From Opitutales bacterium (GTDB lineage Bacteria > Verrucomicrobiota > Verrucomicrobiia > Opitutales > UBA953): 64,000 nucleotides of DNA. The notes under the pieces are model-generated. The model ran no database searches, had not been told where the DNA came from, and was given only the letters and a program-made list of their open reading frames with translations. A program made the position numbers and the translations under genes. This document shows positions 8,918 to 17,692 of the stretch, piece after piece (position 1 is the first letter of the stretch; every line of letters begins with the position of its first letter). The DNA lies in NCBI GenBank assembly GCA_017531845.1, contig JAFXKI010000003.1, positions 1-64,000 of the forward strand, in the 5' to 3' direction.

Positions 8918-8982
8918 TTAAAAGCTGAGAAGTTTAATCGGCTTAGCCGAGCGTTTACTTTTGCAAAAATAAAAAAGGACTT
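8918..8982 (+). repeat. Intergenic repeat, copy A, upstream of tkt
   Basis: The stretch contains AAAAGCTGAGAAG, a TCGGCTTAGCCGA hairpin, TTTACTTTTGC and AAAAATAAAAAAG in that order. The same order of blocks occurs near 36,100 and 45,750. It lies in the 240-base gap between the divergent argF and tkt genes. This copy is the shortest and ends in a TTCATTTCAATTG remnant. Confidence 0.65.
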
Positions 8983-9042
8983 CATTTCAATTGTTGAAAA
9001 GAGTCGAGAAAAACTATTTCATAGAACGAAATTTTCCAGAAC

Positions 9043-11037
9043 ATGACGATTACACCTGATATTCCCGCACTTTCTCGCGCTGCCAACGAAGCTCGCGGAC
9101 TCGCTTTGGACGCTATCGCCGGTTGCAAATCCGGACATTTGGGGCTCCCGCTCGGAACGGCGGAAATCGGTGCCGCACTTTTCGGGAACGCACTCAAAAT
9201 TGCGCCGAAGCACCCGAAATGGATTAATCGCGACCGTTTTGTCCTATCGGCAGGACACGGAAGCATGTTCGTCTATGCCTGGTTGCATCTTGCCGGATTC
9301 GATATTTCTCTCGACGATTTGAAAGCGTTCCGTTCCCGCGGCAGTTTGACGCCCGGACACCCGGAATTCGGCGATACGCCCGGCGTGGAAGCCACGACGG
9401 GACCGCTCGGGCAGGGCATCGGAAATATTGTCGGTATGGCAATTTCCGAAAAAATGGCAGCCGCGCGTTTTAACACGGAAGAGCACAAAATTTTTGACCA
9501 CGTCGTGGTCGGACTTTGCGGGGACGGTTGCTTGCAGGAAGGAATTTCCTACGAAGCGGCGGCAATTGCCGGGCGTCTCGGCTTGGACAACCTGATTTTG
9601 TTCTACGACTCCAACGCGATTACGCTCGACGCGCCGACCGATAAGACGCAAAACGAAAACACTGTGGATCGTTTTCAAGCGGCGAACTGGGACGTTTGGG
9701 AACTCGAAGACGGGCACAACATCATCGAAGTGCTTTCTTCGTTTGAGCGCGCTCGCGAACACCGCAACGGTCGCCCGAAACTCATCATTTGCAAAACGAC
9801 AATCGGACGCGGTGTCTCCGAAGTCGAAGGCACGACAAAAGCGCACGGCGAAGGCGGTGCCAAATTCGCGGCGGATGCGCACAAACGCCTCGGCTTGCCG
9901 GAATCCGCATTTTATGTTTCCACGGAAACACGCGAATATTTTGCCGGGCTTTGCGCTCGCCGAGAAGCGGAATACAACACGTGGACCGAAACCTTCGAAG
10001 CGTGGAAGCTCGCCAATCCGGAACTCGCAGAGTTGCTTGAAAAGGGCGTGAAACACAATCACGGGAACGCGGAAGAGCTTTCCGCAATTATTCCCGTCTT
10101 CGGCGAAAACAAAAACGCAACCCGCGTTTCCGGCGAAATTTCTCTGAATGCGCTCGCAAAAGCGGACTCGCTGATCCTCTCCGGATGCGCAGACCTTTTC
10201 AGCTCCGTTAAAACCTACATCAAAGACGGGGGCGATTTTGACACGGATAACCGCGCCGGACGCAATATTTGGTTCGGAATCCGCGAGCACGCCATGGGCG
10301 CAATTCTCAACGGGATTGCTTATGCCGGAATTTTCAAGCCCGCAGGCTCCACCTTCCTGACGTTTGAAGATTACATGCGCCCGTCCGTTCGCGTTGCCGC
10401 GCTGGCTAAACTCCCGCTGTTCTACATTTTCACGCACGATTCCGTCGCCGTCGGCGAAGACGGACCGACGCACCAGCCCGTGGAACTCGTCTCGTCCTTG
10501 CGCTGTATCCCGAATCTCGACGTAATCCGCCCGGGTGATGCCGAAGAAACCGCCGCTGCCTACGCCTACGCCGTTGCGCGCAAGGACGGTCCGGTAGCTC
10601 TCTGTTTGTCTCGCCAAAATATCGAGTCGCAGGAATCAATTCCTGCGGAAACACGCCGTGCGGGAACGCTTCGCGGCGCTTATATCGCCGTAAAAGAACA
10701 GGGCGCGTTGGAACGTATTATTCTCGCATCCGGCAGTGAACTCGGAATTGCTGTTGCGGCGGCAAAGGAACTGGGCGCGGGAACGCGTGTCGTGTCCATG
10801 CCTTCGATGGAAATTTTCGAAAAGCAAACGCCCGAATATCGGGAAAGCGTCTTGCCGGAAGCCTGCAAAAACCGCATTGCAATCGAGGCGGGAATTACGC
10901 CGTTCTGGTGGAAATACGTCGGACTCGAAGGCAAAGTCATCGGAACGGATTCTTTCGGTTTTTCCGCTCCCGGAAGCGTTGTTCTCGAAGCTTGCGGAAT
11001 TTCCGTCAAAAATCTTGTCGAAAAAGCAAAGGCGTAA
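9043..11037 (+). CDS. tkt: Transketolase
   Basis: This thiamine-diphosphate enzyme of the pentose phosphate pathway moves two-carbon units between sugar phosphates. The full-length protein (664 residues) has the N-terminal cofactor domain with SAGHGSMFVYAWLHLAG, TTGPLGQGI and the ThDP/Mg motif GDGCLQEGISYEAAAIAG ending in YDSN. The central pyrimidine domain carries FGIREHAMGA and HDSVAVGEDGPTHQP. The C-terminal domain shows a substrate-binding region around LCLSRQN. A single ATG fits the alignment (MTITPDIPALSRAANEARGL). The upstream gap carries the intergenic repeat, and the small 49-residue gene follows after 34 bases. Confidence 0.96.
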   Translation: MTITPDIPALSRAANEARGLALDAIAGCKSGHLGLPLGTAEIGAALFGNALKIAPKHPKWINRDRFVLSAGHGSMFVYAWLHLAGFDISLDDLKAFRSRGSLTPGHPEFGDTPGVEATTGPLGQGIGNIVGMAISEKMAAARFNTEEHKIFDHVVVGLCGDGCLQEGISYEAAAIAGRLGLDNLILFYDSNAITLDAPTDKTQNENTVDRFQAANWDVWELEDGHNIIEVLSSFERAREHRNGRPKLIICKTTIGRGVSEVEGTTKAHGEGGAKFAADAHKRLGLPESAFYVSTETREYFAGLCARREAEYNTWTETFEAWKLANPELAELLEKGVKHNHGNAEELSAIIPVFGENKNATRVSGEISLNALAKADSLILSGCADLFSSVKTYIKDGGDFDTDNRAGRNIWFGIREHAMGAILNGIAYAGIFKPAGSTFLTFEDYMRPSVRVAALAKLPLFYIFTHDSVAVGEDGPTHQPVELVSSLRCIPNLDVIRPGDAEETAAAYAYAVARKDGPVALCLSRQNIESQESIPAETRRAGTLRGAYIAVKEQGALERIILASGSELGIAVAAAKELGAGTRVVSMPSMEIFEKQTPEYRESVLPEACKNRIAIEAGITPFWWKYVGLEGKVIGTDSFGFSAPGSVVLEACGISVKNLVEKAKA

Positions 11038-11071
11038 ACACTAAATCCGAACGAGGGAACGCTTACAAGTT

Positions 11072-11221
11072 ATGATGATTCTCGGATGTATGGCTTGTTT
11101 GAGTTTTGCCGGCATTGTAGCCGTCATCGTTTCCGCGTTTTTGTTCGGACTTAGATTCTGGAAAAGATTTTGCCGACGAATCGCTAATGAAAAATGCGAT
11201 TGTTGTCGGAAGAAATCTTAA
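11072..11221 (+). CDS. Small cysteine-rich single-span membrane protein (49 aa)
   Basis: This short open frame is closed by its own strong terminator 10 bases later, which supports its being a transcribed gene. It starts MMILGCMACLSFAGIVAVIV, a transmembrane helix with two Cys near its start. It continues into a basic stretch (FWKRFCRRIANE) and ends with a CDCCRKKS cluster. Cys-rich tails of this kind appear in small metal-associated membrane peptides, but I cannot assign a family. The ribosome-binding site is weak: GAGGGAA lies 16 or more bases upstream. Co-transcription with tkt is possible. Confidence 0.5.
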   Translation: MMILGCMACLSFAGIVAVIVSAFLFGLRFWKRFCRRIANEKCDCCRKKS

Positions 11222-11230
11222 CTCAAAGAA

Positions 11231-11267
11231 AAGAAATGCGGGACAATGCGTTCCCGCATTTCTTTTT
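11231..11267 (+). terminator. Intrinsic terminator after the small membrane protein
   Basis: Arms AAGAAATGCGGGA (11231-11243) and TCCCGCATTTCTT (11252-11264) are perfect complements with an 8-base loop and a following T run. One CGTTCCCG octamer spans the loop and the right arm. The 11222-11485 gap holds nothing else that I can name. Confidence 0.85.
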
Positions 11268-11485
11268 GAAAATTCGTTTACGAATGCGTTGTTGAAGCGG
11301 ACCACACTATCTTTCATCGTCTTTTCAAAATACGCACAATAAGTATTATGTCTAATTTTTATTGTGTAAAAATAAGGGACGACCTTCTCTCCGGTTTTTC
11401 ATGGGAAGATATTTTCTATCGTCCAAGTAGATTTGTATTGAGGCTCAATGTTTGCGTCTGTTTATTGAAAGCAAAACACAAAAAC

Positions 11486-12310
11486 ATGATGAAATTACAA
11501 ACTCGCTTCAAACACGCCCTGCTCGGGCTCGCTCTTTCGGGAATAAATCTCGTTCCCGCGTTCGCCGGCACAGATGCTTCACTGAGTTACACGGATTCCG
11601 GCGGAACCAAGCACTCCGAAACAGACACGCTGGGAATTTTTATTTTAGAAAATTCGGCAAGCGATCTCGTTTTCAATTCGGGAACGAATTATGATTACAG
11701 CAAAGGACTTTATTTAAACTCCGGAACATTCACGAATCTTTCCTTCTCTGCGACCGGGAGCGAAGCCGAAGCTCGGGTTTATAACAAAGCGACTATTAGC
11801 GGAAACGTCTCTATTTCCGGCTCAACGGCTTATTTTTATCAAAACGGCGGAAGTATCACCTCGGGAACAAAATTCTCGCTGAACAATTCATGCTTTGAGT
11901 TCGGAACCTCGCAAAAGCATGTTTGGAATATTAGTTCGGAGGCAGATCTGAACGGTTTAATCTCGGGAACGGGAAAAGTGATGATTCGTCAGACCACCCT
12001 TTACGACCGCCCTCTCACTTCGTGGCTTGAAATAAATTTTGCAAACGAAAACCTTTTAAATAAAACGACAGAGCTCAATCTAATCGCGCCCTCTTCCACT
12101 ATAACGACTTCAAGCCGAGGCTTTGAGGGCATCACAATAACCGTTAACGGTTGGTCAAAAGACGACTACGCGGCGAGCTTGGATTGGACACCCGGTAGCG
12201 CGAATTTCGGGAAAATATCAATCACGCACCCGATTCCGGAGCCGTCGACGTTCGGCTTACTCGCCGGCTTATGCGCCTTGTTCCTCGCGGGAACGCGCCG
12301 CCGGAAATAA
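11486..12310 (+). CDS. PEP-CTERM sorting-signal surface protein
   Basis: The frame is open from 11348, but the signal peptide begins at the ATG pair at 11486 (MMKLQTRFKHALLGLALSG, cleavage after AFA), so I start there. The mature part is Ser/Thr/Gly/Asn-rich with short alternating strands (SGNVSISGSTAYFYQNGGSI), as expected of a beta-helical secreted protein. The last 25 residues form a PEP-CTERM tail: IPEPSTFGLLAGL, a hydrophobic helix, and a basic TRRRK end. Such tails are cut by exosortase (EpsH/XrtA type) and linked to exopolysaccharide export. No exosortase gene lies in this window. Ligand and role are unknown. Confidence 0.85.
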   Translation: MMKLQTRFKHALLGLALSGINLVPAFAGTDASLSYTDSGGTKHSETDTLGIFILENSASDLVFNSGTNYDYSKGLYLNSGTFTNLSFSATGSEAEARVYNKATISGNVSISGSTAYFYQNGGSITSGTKFSLNNSCFEFGTSQKHVWNISSEADLNGLISGTGKVMIRQTTLYDRPLTSWLEINFANENLLNKTTELNLIAPSSTITTSSRGFEGITITVNGWSKDDYAASLDWTPGSANFGKISITHPIPEPSTFGLLAGLCALFLAGTRRRK

Positions 12311-12320
12311 GAGTCAAAAC

Positions 12321-12374
12321 TAAACGCAAAGAGCGCAGAGAATTTTTCCGTTCTCTGCGCTCTTTTTGCGTTTA
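12321..12374. terminator. Bidirectional terminator between the PEP-CTERM gene and purB
   Basis: Long complementary arms (12321-12342 reading TAAACGCAAAGAGCGCAGAG onward, and 12351-12374) surround an A/T loop between two convergent genes. Either strand gives a stable hairpin, so it can serve both. Confidence 0.85.
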
Positions 12375-12383
12375 AAGCAAGTT

Positions 12384-13808
12384 TTACAAAATTGCGCCGG
12401 GCTTGATTTCAGCGGCGGCGGGGAATTTTGCTAAAAGTTCGTTGGCGGTAGCGACAAAGTTGTCGACCTGCATGCCTGCCGTTCCCGTTTCGGCGGCGGC
12501 GATTTTGGCGATCGCGTCGAAATCGTCGCGGGAAAGTTTCAGGCGACCGTCTTCGGCGAGGCGGTCAAACAGGTTATTGTTCGAAATTTTGCCTTGGCGA
12601 ATATCGCGCGCGGTGGCGACGGCGTGTTCCTTGATAACTTCGTGCGCGGTTTCGCGCCCCACTCCGCGTTTGACGGCTTCCATCATGATAGTCGTCGTCA
12701 GCAGGAACGGCAGGTAATAATTCTTTTCGCGCTCAATGACGGGAACGTTAATTTCCATCTGGTTCAAAATGACGAGGAAGGTTTCGAGCAGCGCATCAAT
12801 CGCGAAGAAGGAATCCGGGAGCGCCACGCGGCGCACGACCGAGCAGGAAACGTCGCCTTCGTTCCATTGGTCGCCGGCGAGATCCGCCGCCATAGCGAGA
12901 TAGCCTTTCAAAATAACGTGCAAACCGTTCAAACGTTCGCAACTGCGGGAATTCATTTTGTGCGGCATCGCGGAAGAGCCGACTTGTCCCGGCAGGAAGC
13001 CTTCGCTGGCGAGCTCGTGCCCCGCCATCAGGCGCAACGTTTTCGCGAAGCTGGACGCGCCGGAGCCGATGTGGACGAGCGTGGAAATCGTCGCAAAATC
13101 GAGCGAGCGCGGGTAAACCTGCCCCGTTGCATTGAATGCGTGCGGAATGCCGAGGTGTTTGCGGACGCGGGAATCAAATTCCATCGCCTTCTCGACATCG
13201 TGGTCAAACAGCGTGAGCAGATCGAGTTGCGTGCCGACGGCTCCTTTTACGCCGCGCGCCGGGTAGTTGGCGATAAGCGCGTCGAGTTCCCGCAGAGCGA
13301 CGAGCATGTCTTCGCCGAACATCGCGAAACGCTTGCCGAAAGTCGTGAGCTGTGCCGCAACGTTGTGCGTGCGGGAAGTCATCGCAATGTCGCGCGTTTC
13401 TGCGGCACGCTCGGCGAGGCGTTTGACGGCGGCGACGGTTTTGAGGCGAATGTATTCGAGCGAGCGGAAAACCTGAAGCTGTTCGACGGATTCCGTGAGG
13501 TCGCGGGAAGTCATTCCCTTGTGAATGTGCTCAAAGCCGGCGAGATCGCAAAATTCTTCGATGCGGGCTTTGACGTCGTGGCGCGTAATGCGTTCCCGCG
13601 CGTTGATGGAATCGAGATTGACGTTTTCCTTGACGCGTTCGTAAGCCTCGATGGCTTCGGCGGGAATGTCGAGCCCGAGGTCGCGCTGAGCGCGCATGAC
13701 GGCGATCCAAAATTCGCGTTCGAGGATGATGCGTCCGGTTGCCGACCAGATTTTGCGAATCGGGTCCGTGGCGTAGCGTTGAGCGAGAACGTCTGCGATT
13801 TGTTCCAT
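12384..13808 (-). CDS. purB: Adenylosuccinate lyase
   Basis: This fumarase/aspartase-superfamily lyase acts twice in purine synthesis, on SAICAR and on adenylosuccinate, releasing fumarate. The signature loop GSSAMPHKMNSR, with its catalytic Ser, lies in the middle of the 474-residue chain. Earlier conserved blocks are HKGMTSRDLTES and TSRTHNVAAQLTTFGKRFA. The length is in the range of the longer PurB group. It is convergent with the PEP-CTERM gene and divergent from clpP. No operon partner is present. Confidence 0.95.
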   Translation of the reverse strand: MEQIADVLAQRYATDPIRKIWSATGRIILEREFWIAVMRAQRDLGLDIPAEAIEAYERVKENVNLDSINARERITRHDVKARIEEFCDLAGFEHIHKGMTSRDLTESVEQLQVFRSLEYIRLKTVAAVKRLAERAAETRDIAMTSRTHNVAAQLTTFGKRFAMFGEDMLVALRELDALIANYPARGVKGAVGTQLDLLTLFDHDVEKAMEFDSRVRKHLGIPHAFNATGQVYPRSLDFATISTLVHIGSGASSFAKTLRLMAGHELASEGFLPGQVGSSAMPHKMNSRSCERLNGLHVILKGYLAMAADLAGDQWNEGDVSCSVVRRVALPDSFFAIDALLETFLVILNQMEINVPVIEREKNYYLPFLLTTTIMMEAVKRGVGRETAHEVIKEHAVATARDIRQGKISNNNLFDRLAEDGRLKLSRDDFDAIAKIAAAETGTAGMQVDNFVATANELLAKFPAAAEIKPGAIL

Positions 13809-13888
13809 AAGTTCCTGAAGTTGAAATAAAATTTTAAAGTTTAAATTATCTAAAAAAATCGGCGTTCCCGCAAATATTAAAAATTAGC

Positions 13889-13904
13889 TGGCACAGGACT
13901 TGCA
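13889..13904 (+). promoter_or_regulatory. Sigma-54 (RpoN) type -24/-12 promoter upstream of clpP
   Basis: The sequence TGGCACAGGACTTGCA matches the RpoN consensus TGGCACrNNNNTTGCw at every defined position. GG and GC are at the required spacing. It lies 31 bases before the clpP ATG, placing transcription start near 13915. No enhancer-binding activator gene is visible nearby. Confidence 0.65.
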
Positions 13905-13934
13905 TGAAAAATAGAATTTCACCCACTTTTTATC

Positions 13935-14576
13935 ATGTGCGAAGAAGACAATAAGAAAAACAACGCCGAATCCGCTCCCGTAGCGGCGCAGATTCAGAAA
14001 GAATTTCTCAAGCAACGGAAAATTTTTCTTTGGGGTGCAGTCGAAGATTCCAGCGCGCGCGACATTACGGAAAAGCTGCTTTACCTGGAAGCGACGGAGC
14101 CGGGAACGCCGATTACCTTCTACATCAATACGCCGGGCGGATCGATTACCGCCGGGATGGCGATTTATGATACGATTAAGCTCATTTCCTCACCGGTTAA
14201 AGTCGTGGTTACCGGCATGGCGGCTTCAATGGGCTCCATCCTCTTGAGCGCACCCGCGAAAGGAAACCGCTTTCTTTATCCGCACGCGCGTGTGATGATT
14301 CACCAACCGCTGATTATGGGACAATTCCAGGGACCGGCGGTTGACATCCATATTCAGGCGCAGGAAATGGAACGCACGCGGGACGAGCTAAACCGCATTC
14401 TTTCATCGGCTTCCGGGCAACCGCTTGAAAAAATCCGGACAGACACGGATCGAGACTTTTATTTGACTGCGGAAGAAGCCATCGCTTACGGGCTTGCCGA
14501 TGCGATTGTGTCTCCGGACGGCGCGACGCCGAACGCCACCAAAAGCAAGCTTCCGGCTTCGCGCAAAAAGAAATAA
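13935..14576 (+). CDS. clpP: ATP-dependent Clp protease proteolytic subunit
   Basis: This cytosolic serine protease forms a barrel with ClpX or ClpA. The catalytic Ser99 lies in GMAASMGS, His123 in ARVMIHQPL, and the Asp in TDRDFYLTAEEA. The PGGSITAGMAIYDTI block shapes the oxyanion region. The 213-residue chain has a longer, charged N-terminus and a basic C-terminal tail (SKLPASRKKK) beyond the standard fold. No clpX follows. Instead a rhomboid protease gene starts 9 bases downstream, so this is a proteolysis operon. A sigma-54-type promoter precedes it. Confidence 0.94.
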   Translation: MCEEDNKKNNAESAPVAAQIQKEFLKQRKIFLWGAVEDSSARDITEKLLYLEATEPGTPITFYINTPGGSITAGMAIYDTIKLISSPVKVVVTGMAASMGSILLSAPAKGNRFLYPHARVMIHQPLIMGQFQGPAVDIHIQAQEMERTRDELNRILSSASGQPLEKIRTDTDRDFYLTAEEAIAYGLADAIVSPDGATPNATKSKLPASRKKK

Positions 14577-14585
14577 ACTCCGCGC

Positions 14586-15287
14586 ATGCGCAGAATCCCT
14601 TCCATTCCCGAATTGCGTTCCCGCGTTCGTGATTTTTGGGCGCATTCCGTTACGAACAAAATCGTGGTGCTTTGCGTCGCGATTTTTGTCGCGCAATCCC
14701 TACACTGGTTTTTCGCGAACGCGTTTTCGCTGAACGCGGTATGGGTGCACGAGGGATTTTGGCTGAATTTTGTCAGTTACGGCTTTTTACACGGGGACTT
14801 TTGGCACCTTGCATTAAACATGCTCGCCCTTTACTTTGCCGGGAACGCCGTAGAACGCTACGATTCGGTACGCAATGCGCTGATTGCCTTTTTCGGAGGA
14901 GTGATTCTCGGCGGGATCTCGTGGTATGCCTGCGTGCTTGCCTTTGCCGTAGCGCCGCTTGAGGCAACCTTAGTCGGTGCCTCTGCGGGAATTGCCGCCC
15001 TTTTCGCTTATTTCTCCGTGCTCTATCGGGATTCAGAGATTCGGGCGATGATTTTCTTCGTGCTACCGGTAAAAATGCGCGCGTGGGTGATTTTCGCCGT
15101 GCTTGCCGCGCTCTCCTTGCTCGGTCTTGTTGCAGATGAATTGCCCGCACTGCGAAGCGGCTTGCAACAATCCGTTTCCATTGCGCATTCGGCTCACCTC
15201 GGCGGGATTCTTTTCGGCGCGATTTTCGCGTTCGCCTACGACCGCTTCCGGGGACGTTTCGGGAACGTTCGCTATTTTCATCGTTAA
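14586..15287 (+). CDS. Rhomboid-family intramembrane serine protease
   Basis: This polytopic membrane protein of 233 residues has the rhomboid catalytic pair: Ser in VGASAGIAALFAY and His in AHSAHLGGILFGAIFA. The family's HxxxN-type block appears as GDFWHLALNMLALYFAGNAVE. About six hydrophobic segments are visible. Rhomboids cut single-span substrates within the membrane. The substrate is unknown. It sits nine bases after clpP and 21 before a tail-specific protease gene, so three proteases of different compartments appear co-transcribed. Confidence 0.88.
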   Translation: MRRIPSIPELRSRVRDFWAHSVTNKIVVLCVAIFVAQSLHWFFANAFSLNAVWVHEGFWLNFVSYGFLHGDFWHLALNMLALYFAGNAVERYDSVRNALIAFFGGVILGGISWYACVLAFAVAPLEATLVGASAGIAALFAYFSVLYRDSEIRAMIFFVLPVKMRAWVIFAVLAALSLLGLVADELPALRSGLQQSVSIAHSAHLGGILFGAIFAFAYDRFRGRFGNVRYFHR

Positions 15288-15308
15288 AAAACTACTTCAA
15301 CATTTCTC

Positions 15309-17669
15309 ATGCTAATAAAGAAAAAAATCATCTTCGGATTATCTCTTGCCTGCTTTGCCGCCGGTGCTTTTGCCGTCGCGGGAACGCTTTCCGAAAGCAC
15401 GCCCGCCATTATTGCTCCGGAACAGGAAAACCTGCGCTACACCACGACGCAGGACATGAAAATCGAAACCTGCCTCACGGCGTTTTTCCTTGAAAGAGCG
15501 CATATTTCTCAGAAAAAAATTGCCGAGCTGGACATGGGAGAGCTTATCGAATCCGATTGCTCCTCACTGGATTCCACGCGCTCGATTTTCTTGCAAAGCG
15601 ATATCGAGGCGATGAAATCGCGCTTCGCTCCGACGTTGTCGGATCACCTTTCCCGGGGGAATCTTCACGCGGCATTCACCATTTACAATCTTTTTCTAAA
15701 GCGTCTCGACGAGCGCATCGCTGAAATTGAGCTTCGGTTAGAAAAACCGGAATCTTTCAACCTGAACCGGGAAGATTCGCTCAATCTCAACCGCAAAAAG
15801 GAGCAATGGCCCGCGGACGAAGCCGCCGCCGATGAACTTTGGGAAAAACGCCTCACCAGCGAAATTATCACGGAACTCCTCGGCGAGGAAAACGAGGAAA
15901 GCGCCGAAGACTCAGAAGACGTAGAAAATGAGCCGCAAGCCTCTCTCGACGAAGCGCACCCGACACCGGAGTCCGTCGCCGCCGCCTGCGAAAAATTGCG
16001 GGAACGCTATTCCAAATTACGCGATAATCTCAAACTTGAGCCCTGGGAAGTGGAAGAAATTTTCCTCAACGCCCTGACCACGCAATACGACCCGCACACG
16101 TCCTTTTTCTCCAAACAATCCATGGAGGAATTTGAGATTATGATGCGCAATTCACTTTGCGGAATCGGTGCCGTTTTGACAATGGAAGACGGCTACTGCA
16201 CGATTCGTGAAATCATGCCGGGATCGCCGGTGGAACGCTCGGGAAAACTTTCCGTCGGAGACCGTATCGTCGCCGTCAACGCCGAAGGGAAAAACGAATC
16301 GCTGACGGATGTCGTAGGCATGCGCCTCAATCGCATCGTCCGCATGTTGCGCGGAGAAAAAGGCGTTCCCGTAACCTTGCTCGTGGAATCCGGGAACGAT
16401 CATTCTCGCTCGATGATTACGCTGACGCGCGACGAAGTAAAACTGACGGAGCAACTCGCTTCGGCTCAAATTTTTGAAGTCCCGGAAGGCGATAACACCG
16501 TTCCCGTCGGTGTTATCAGTTTGCCCTCATTTTACGGAAAAGACCGCTCGGACAAAGCCTCGTTTTCAACGTCCGAAGACGTTAAAGAACTTTTGGGAAA
16601 ACTTAAAAAAGCCAAGGTAAAAGCTGTTGTTTTGGACTTGCGGCGCAACGGCGGCGGTTACCTGAACGAAGCCATCGATTTGCTGGAACTCTTCGTCGGA
16701 CCGGGCGTTCCCGCATTGCAAACACGCGGCTCCGGATCGCGCCCGAGCAAACTCGTAACCGGCGGCACATTCGGCATGGCGCGTAGTCTTTTTTCGGATA
16801 CACCGGAGTGGACGGGACCGGTGATCGTTCTTGTTTCCAAGCTGAGCGCATCGGCAAGCGAAATTGTCGCCGGCGCATTGCAGGATAATCGGCGAGCAAT
16901 TATCGTCGGAGATCCGCAAACACACGGTAAAGGCTCCGTTCAGGAAGTAATTCCTTTCAAGGCCTACGATTCGTCGCAAGAGGCGTCCATTAAACTCACG
17001 CGCAGTAAATGGTATGCACCTTCGGGCAAATCAATTCAGATTAAAGGCGTTGCTTCGGACGTTGTTACTCCGTCCGTTTACAGCGTGCTTCCCGTTGGCG
17101 AAGGAGATCTTGACCGCCCATTGCCGTGGGATTTGGTGCCGTCGGTTCTCAGCGACGAGATTCCCGAATGGCTAAGTGCGCCGGTCTCACCCGAGCTGAT
17201 TGAAATCCTCGCCGAGAACAGCCGTCGCCGCCAAGCCGAATTGCCGGAATTTCTGACGCACAACCGCAACATTGCTTGGCTGGACGAGCGCGAAAAAGAT
17301 AAGATGCTCCCGCTCAGTATAAATGAACGCTTGGCTCTGCGCGATAACGATAAGGCTTTCTACGACCTCGTTAAAAAAGAATACACCGACCTGAGCGAAG
17401 AAAACGGCTTTAAAAAAACGGAGGTCAAACTGGATTCCGCACTTGAGCAGGAAAAAGAATCCGAAGCAAACCACTCCAAATCGAAGAAAAAATCGCTTCT
17501 GAAGTCTAACTCAAATGCGCTTCCGGGAATCTCCGGCGAGGACGAGGAAGGCGAATGGCCCGACTACGATGTGCTCCTTCGCGAAGCCGTGCGCATTGCC
17601 GCAGATTGGGTCGAAATTCTCGAAAAAGAAAAAGCCGTGCAACTTTCCGCCGTCGAAGCAAAAAATTAA
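15309..17669 (+). CDS. Carboxy-terminal (tail-specific) processing protease, S41 family
   Basis: This exported protease of 786 residues has a signal-anchor-like start (MLIKKKIIFGLSLACFAAGA), an N-terminal helical region, and a PDZ domain at about residues 275-345 (GIGAVLTMEDGYCTIREI). The S41 core follows, with VVLDLRRNGGGYLNEAIDLL, then the catalytic Ser (about 515) in LSASASEIVAGAL and Lys (about 541) in THGKGSVQ. Length and a C-terminal extension of the Prc (Tsp) type match periplasmic Prc, which degrades proteins from their C-termini. An acidic linker (about 195-220) is unusually Glu-rich. It is the last gene of the clpP-rhomboid cluster, followed closely by the SDR gene. Confidence 0.93.
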   Translation: MLIKKKIIFGLSLACFAAGAFAVAGTLSESTPAIIAPEQENLRYTTTQDMKIETCLTAFFLERAHISQKKIAELDMGELIESDCSSLDSTRSIFLQSDIEAMKSRFAPTLSDHLSRGNLHAAFTIYNLFLKRLDERIAEIELRLEKPESFNLNREDSLNLNRKKEQWPADEAAADELWEKRLTSEIITELLGEENEESAEDSEDVENEPQASLDEAHPTPESVAAACEKLRERYSKLRDNLKLEPWEVEEIFLNALTTQYDPHTSFFSKQSMEEFEIMMRNSLCGIGAVLTMEDGYCTIREIMPGSPVERSGKLSVGDRIVAVNAEGKNESLTDVVGMRLNRIVRMLRGEKGVPVTLLVESGNDHSRSMITLTRDEVKLTEQLASAQIFEVPEGDNTVPVGVISLPSFYGKDRSDKASFSTSEDVKELLGKLKKAKVKAVVLDLRRNGGGYLNEAIDLLELFVGPGVPALQTRGSGSRPSKLVTGGTFGMARSLFSDTPEWTGPVIVLVSKLSASASEIVAGALQDNRRAIIVGDPQTHGKGSVQEVIPFKAYDSSQEASIKLTRSKWYAPSGKSIQIKGVASDVVTPSVYSVLPVGEGDLDRPLPWDLVPSVLSDEIPEWLSAPVSPELIEILAENSRRRQAELPEFLTHNRNIAWLDEREKDKMLPLSINERLALRDNDKAFYDLVKKEYTDLSEENGFKKTEVKLDSALEQEKESEANHSKSKKKSLLKSNSNALPGISGEDEEGEWPDYDVLLREAVRIAADWVEILEKEKAVQLSAVEAKN

Positions 17670-17692
17670 AAAACGCGGGAGAAAAAATCAAA

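Noticed and set aside
9244-10617. 457-residue minus-strand frame opposite transketolase
   Set aside because: It is the complement of a clearly real gene with clean family motifs. The long opposite frame is a codon-bias effect.
12594-13829. 411-residue plus-strand frame opposite purB
   Set aside because: It is a shadow of purB; purB motifs are intact on the other strand.
17555-17692. N-terminal extension of the SDR gene
   Set aside because: It overlaps the end of the tail-specific protease in another frame. The ATG at 17693 has a better ribosome site.
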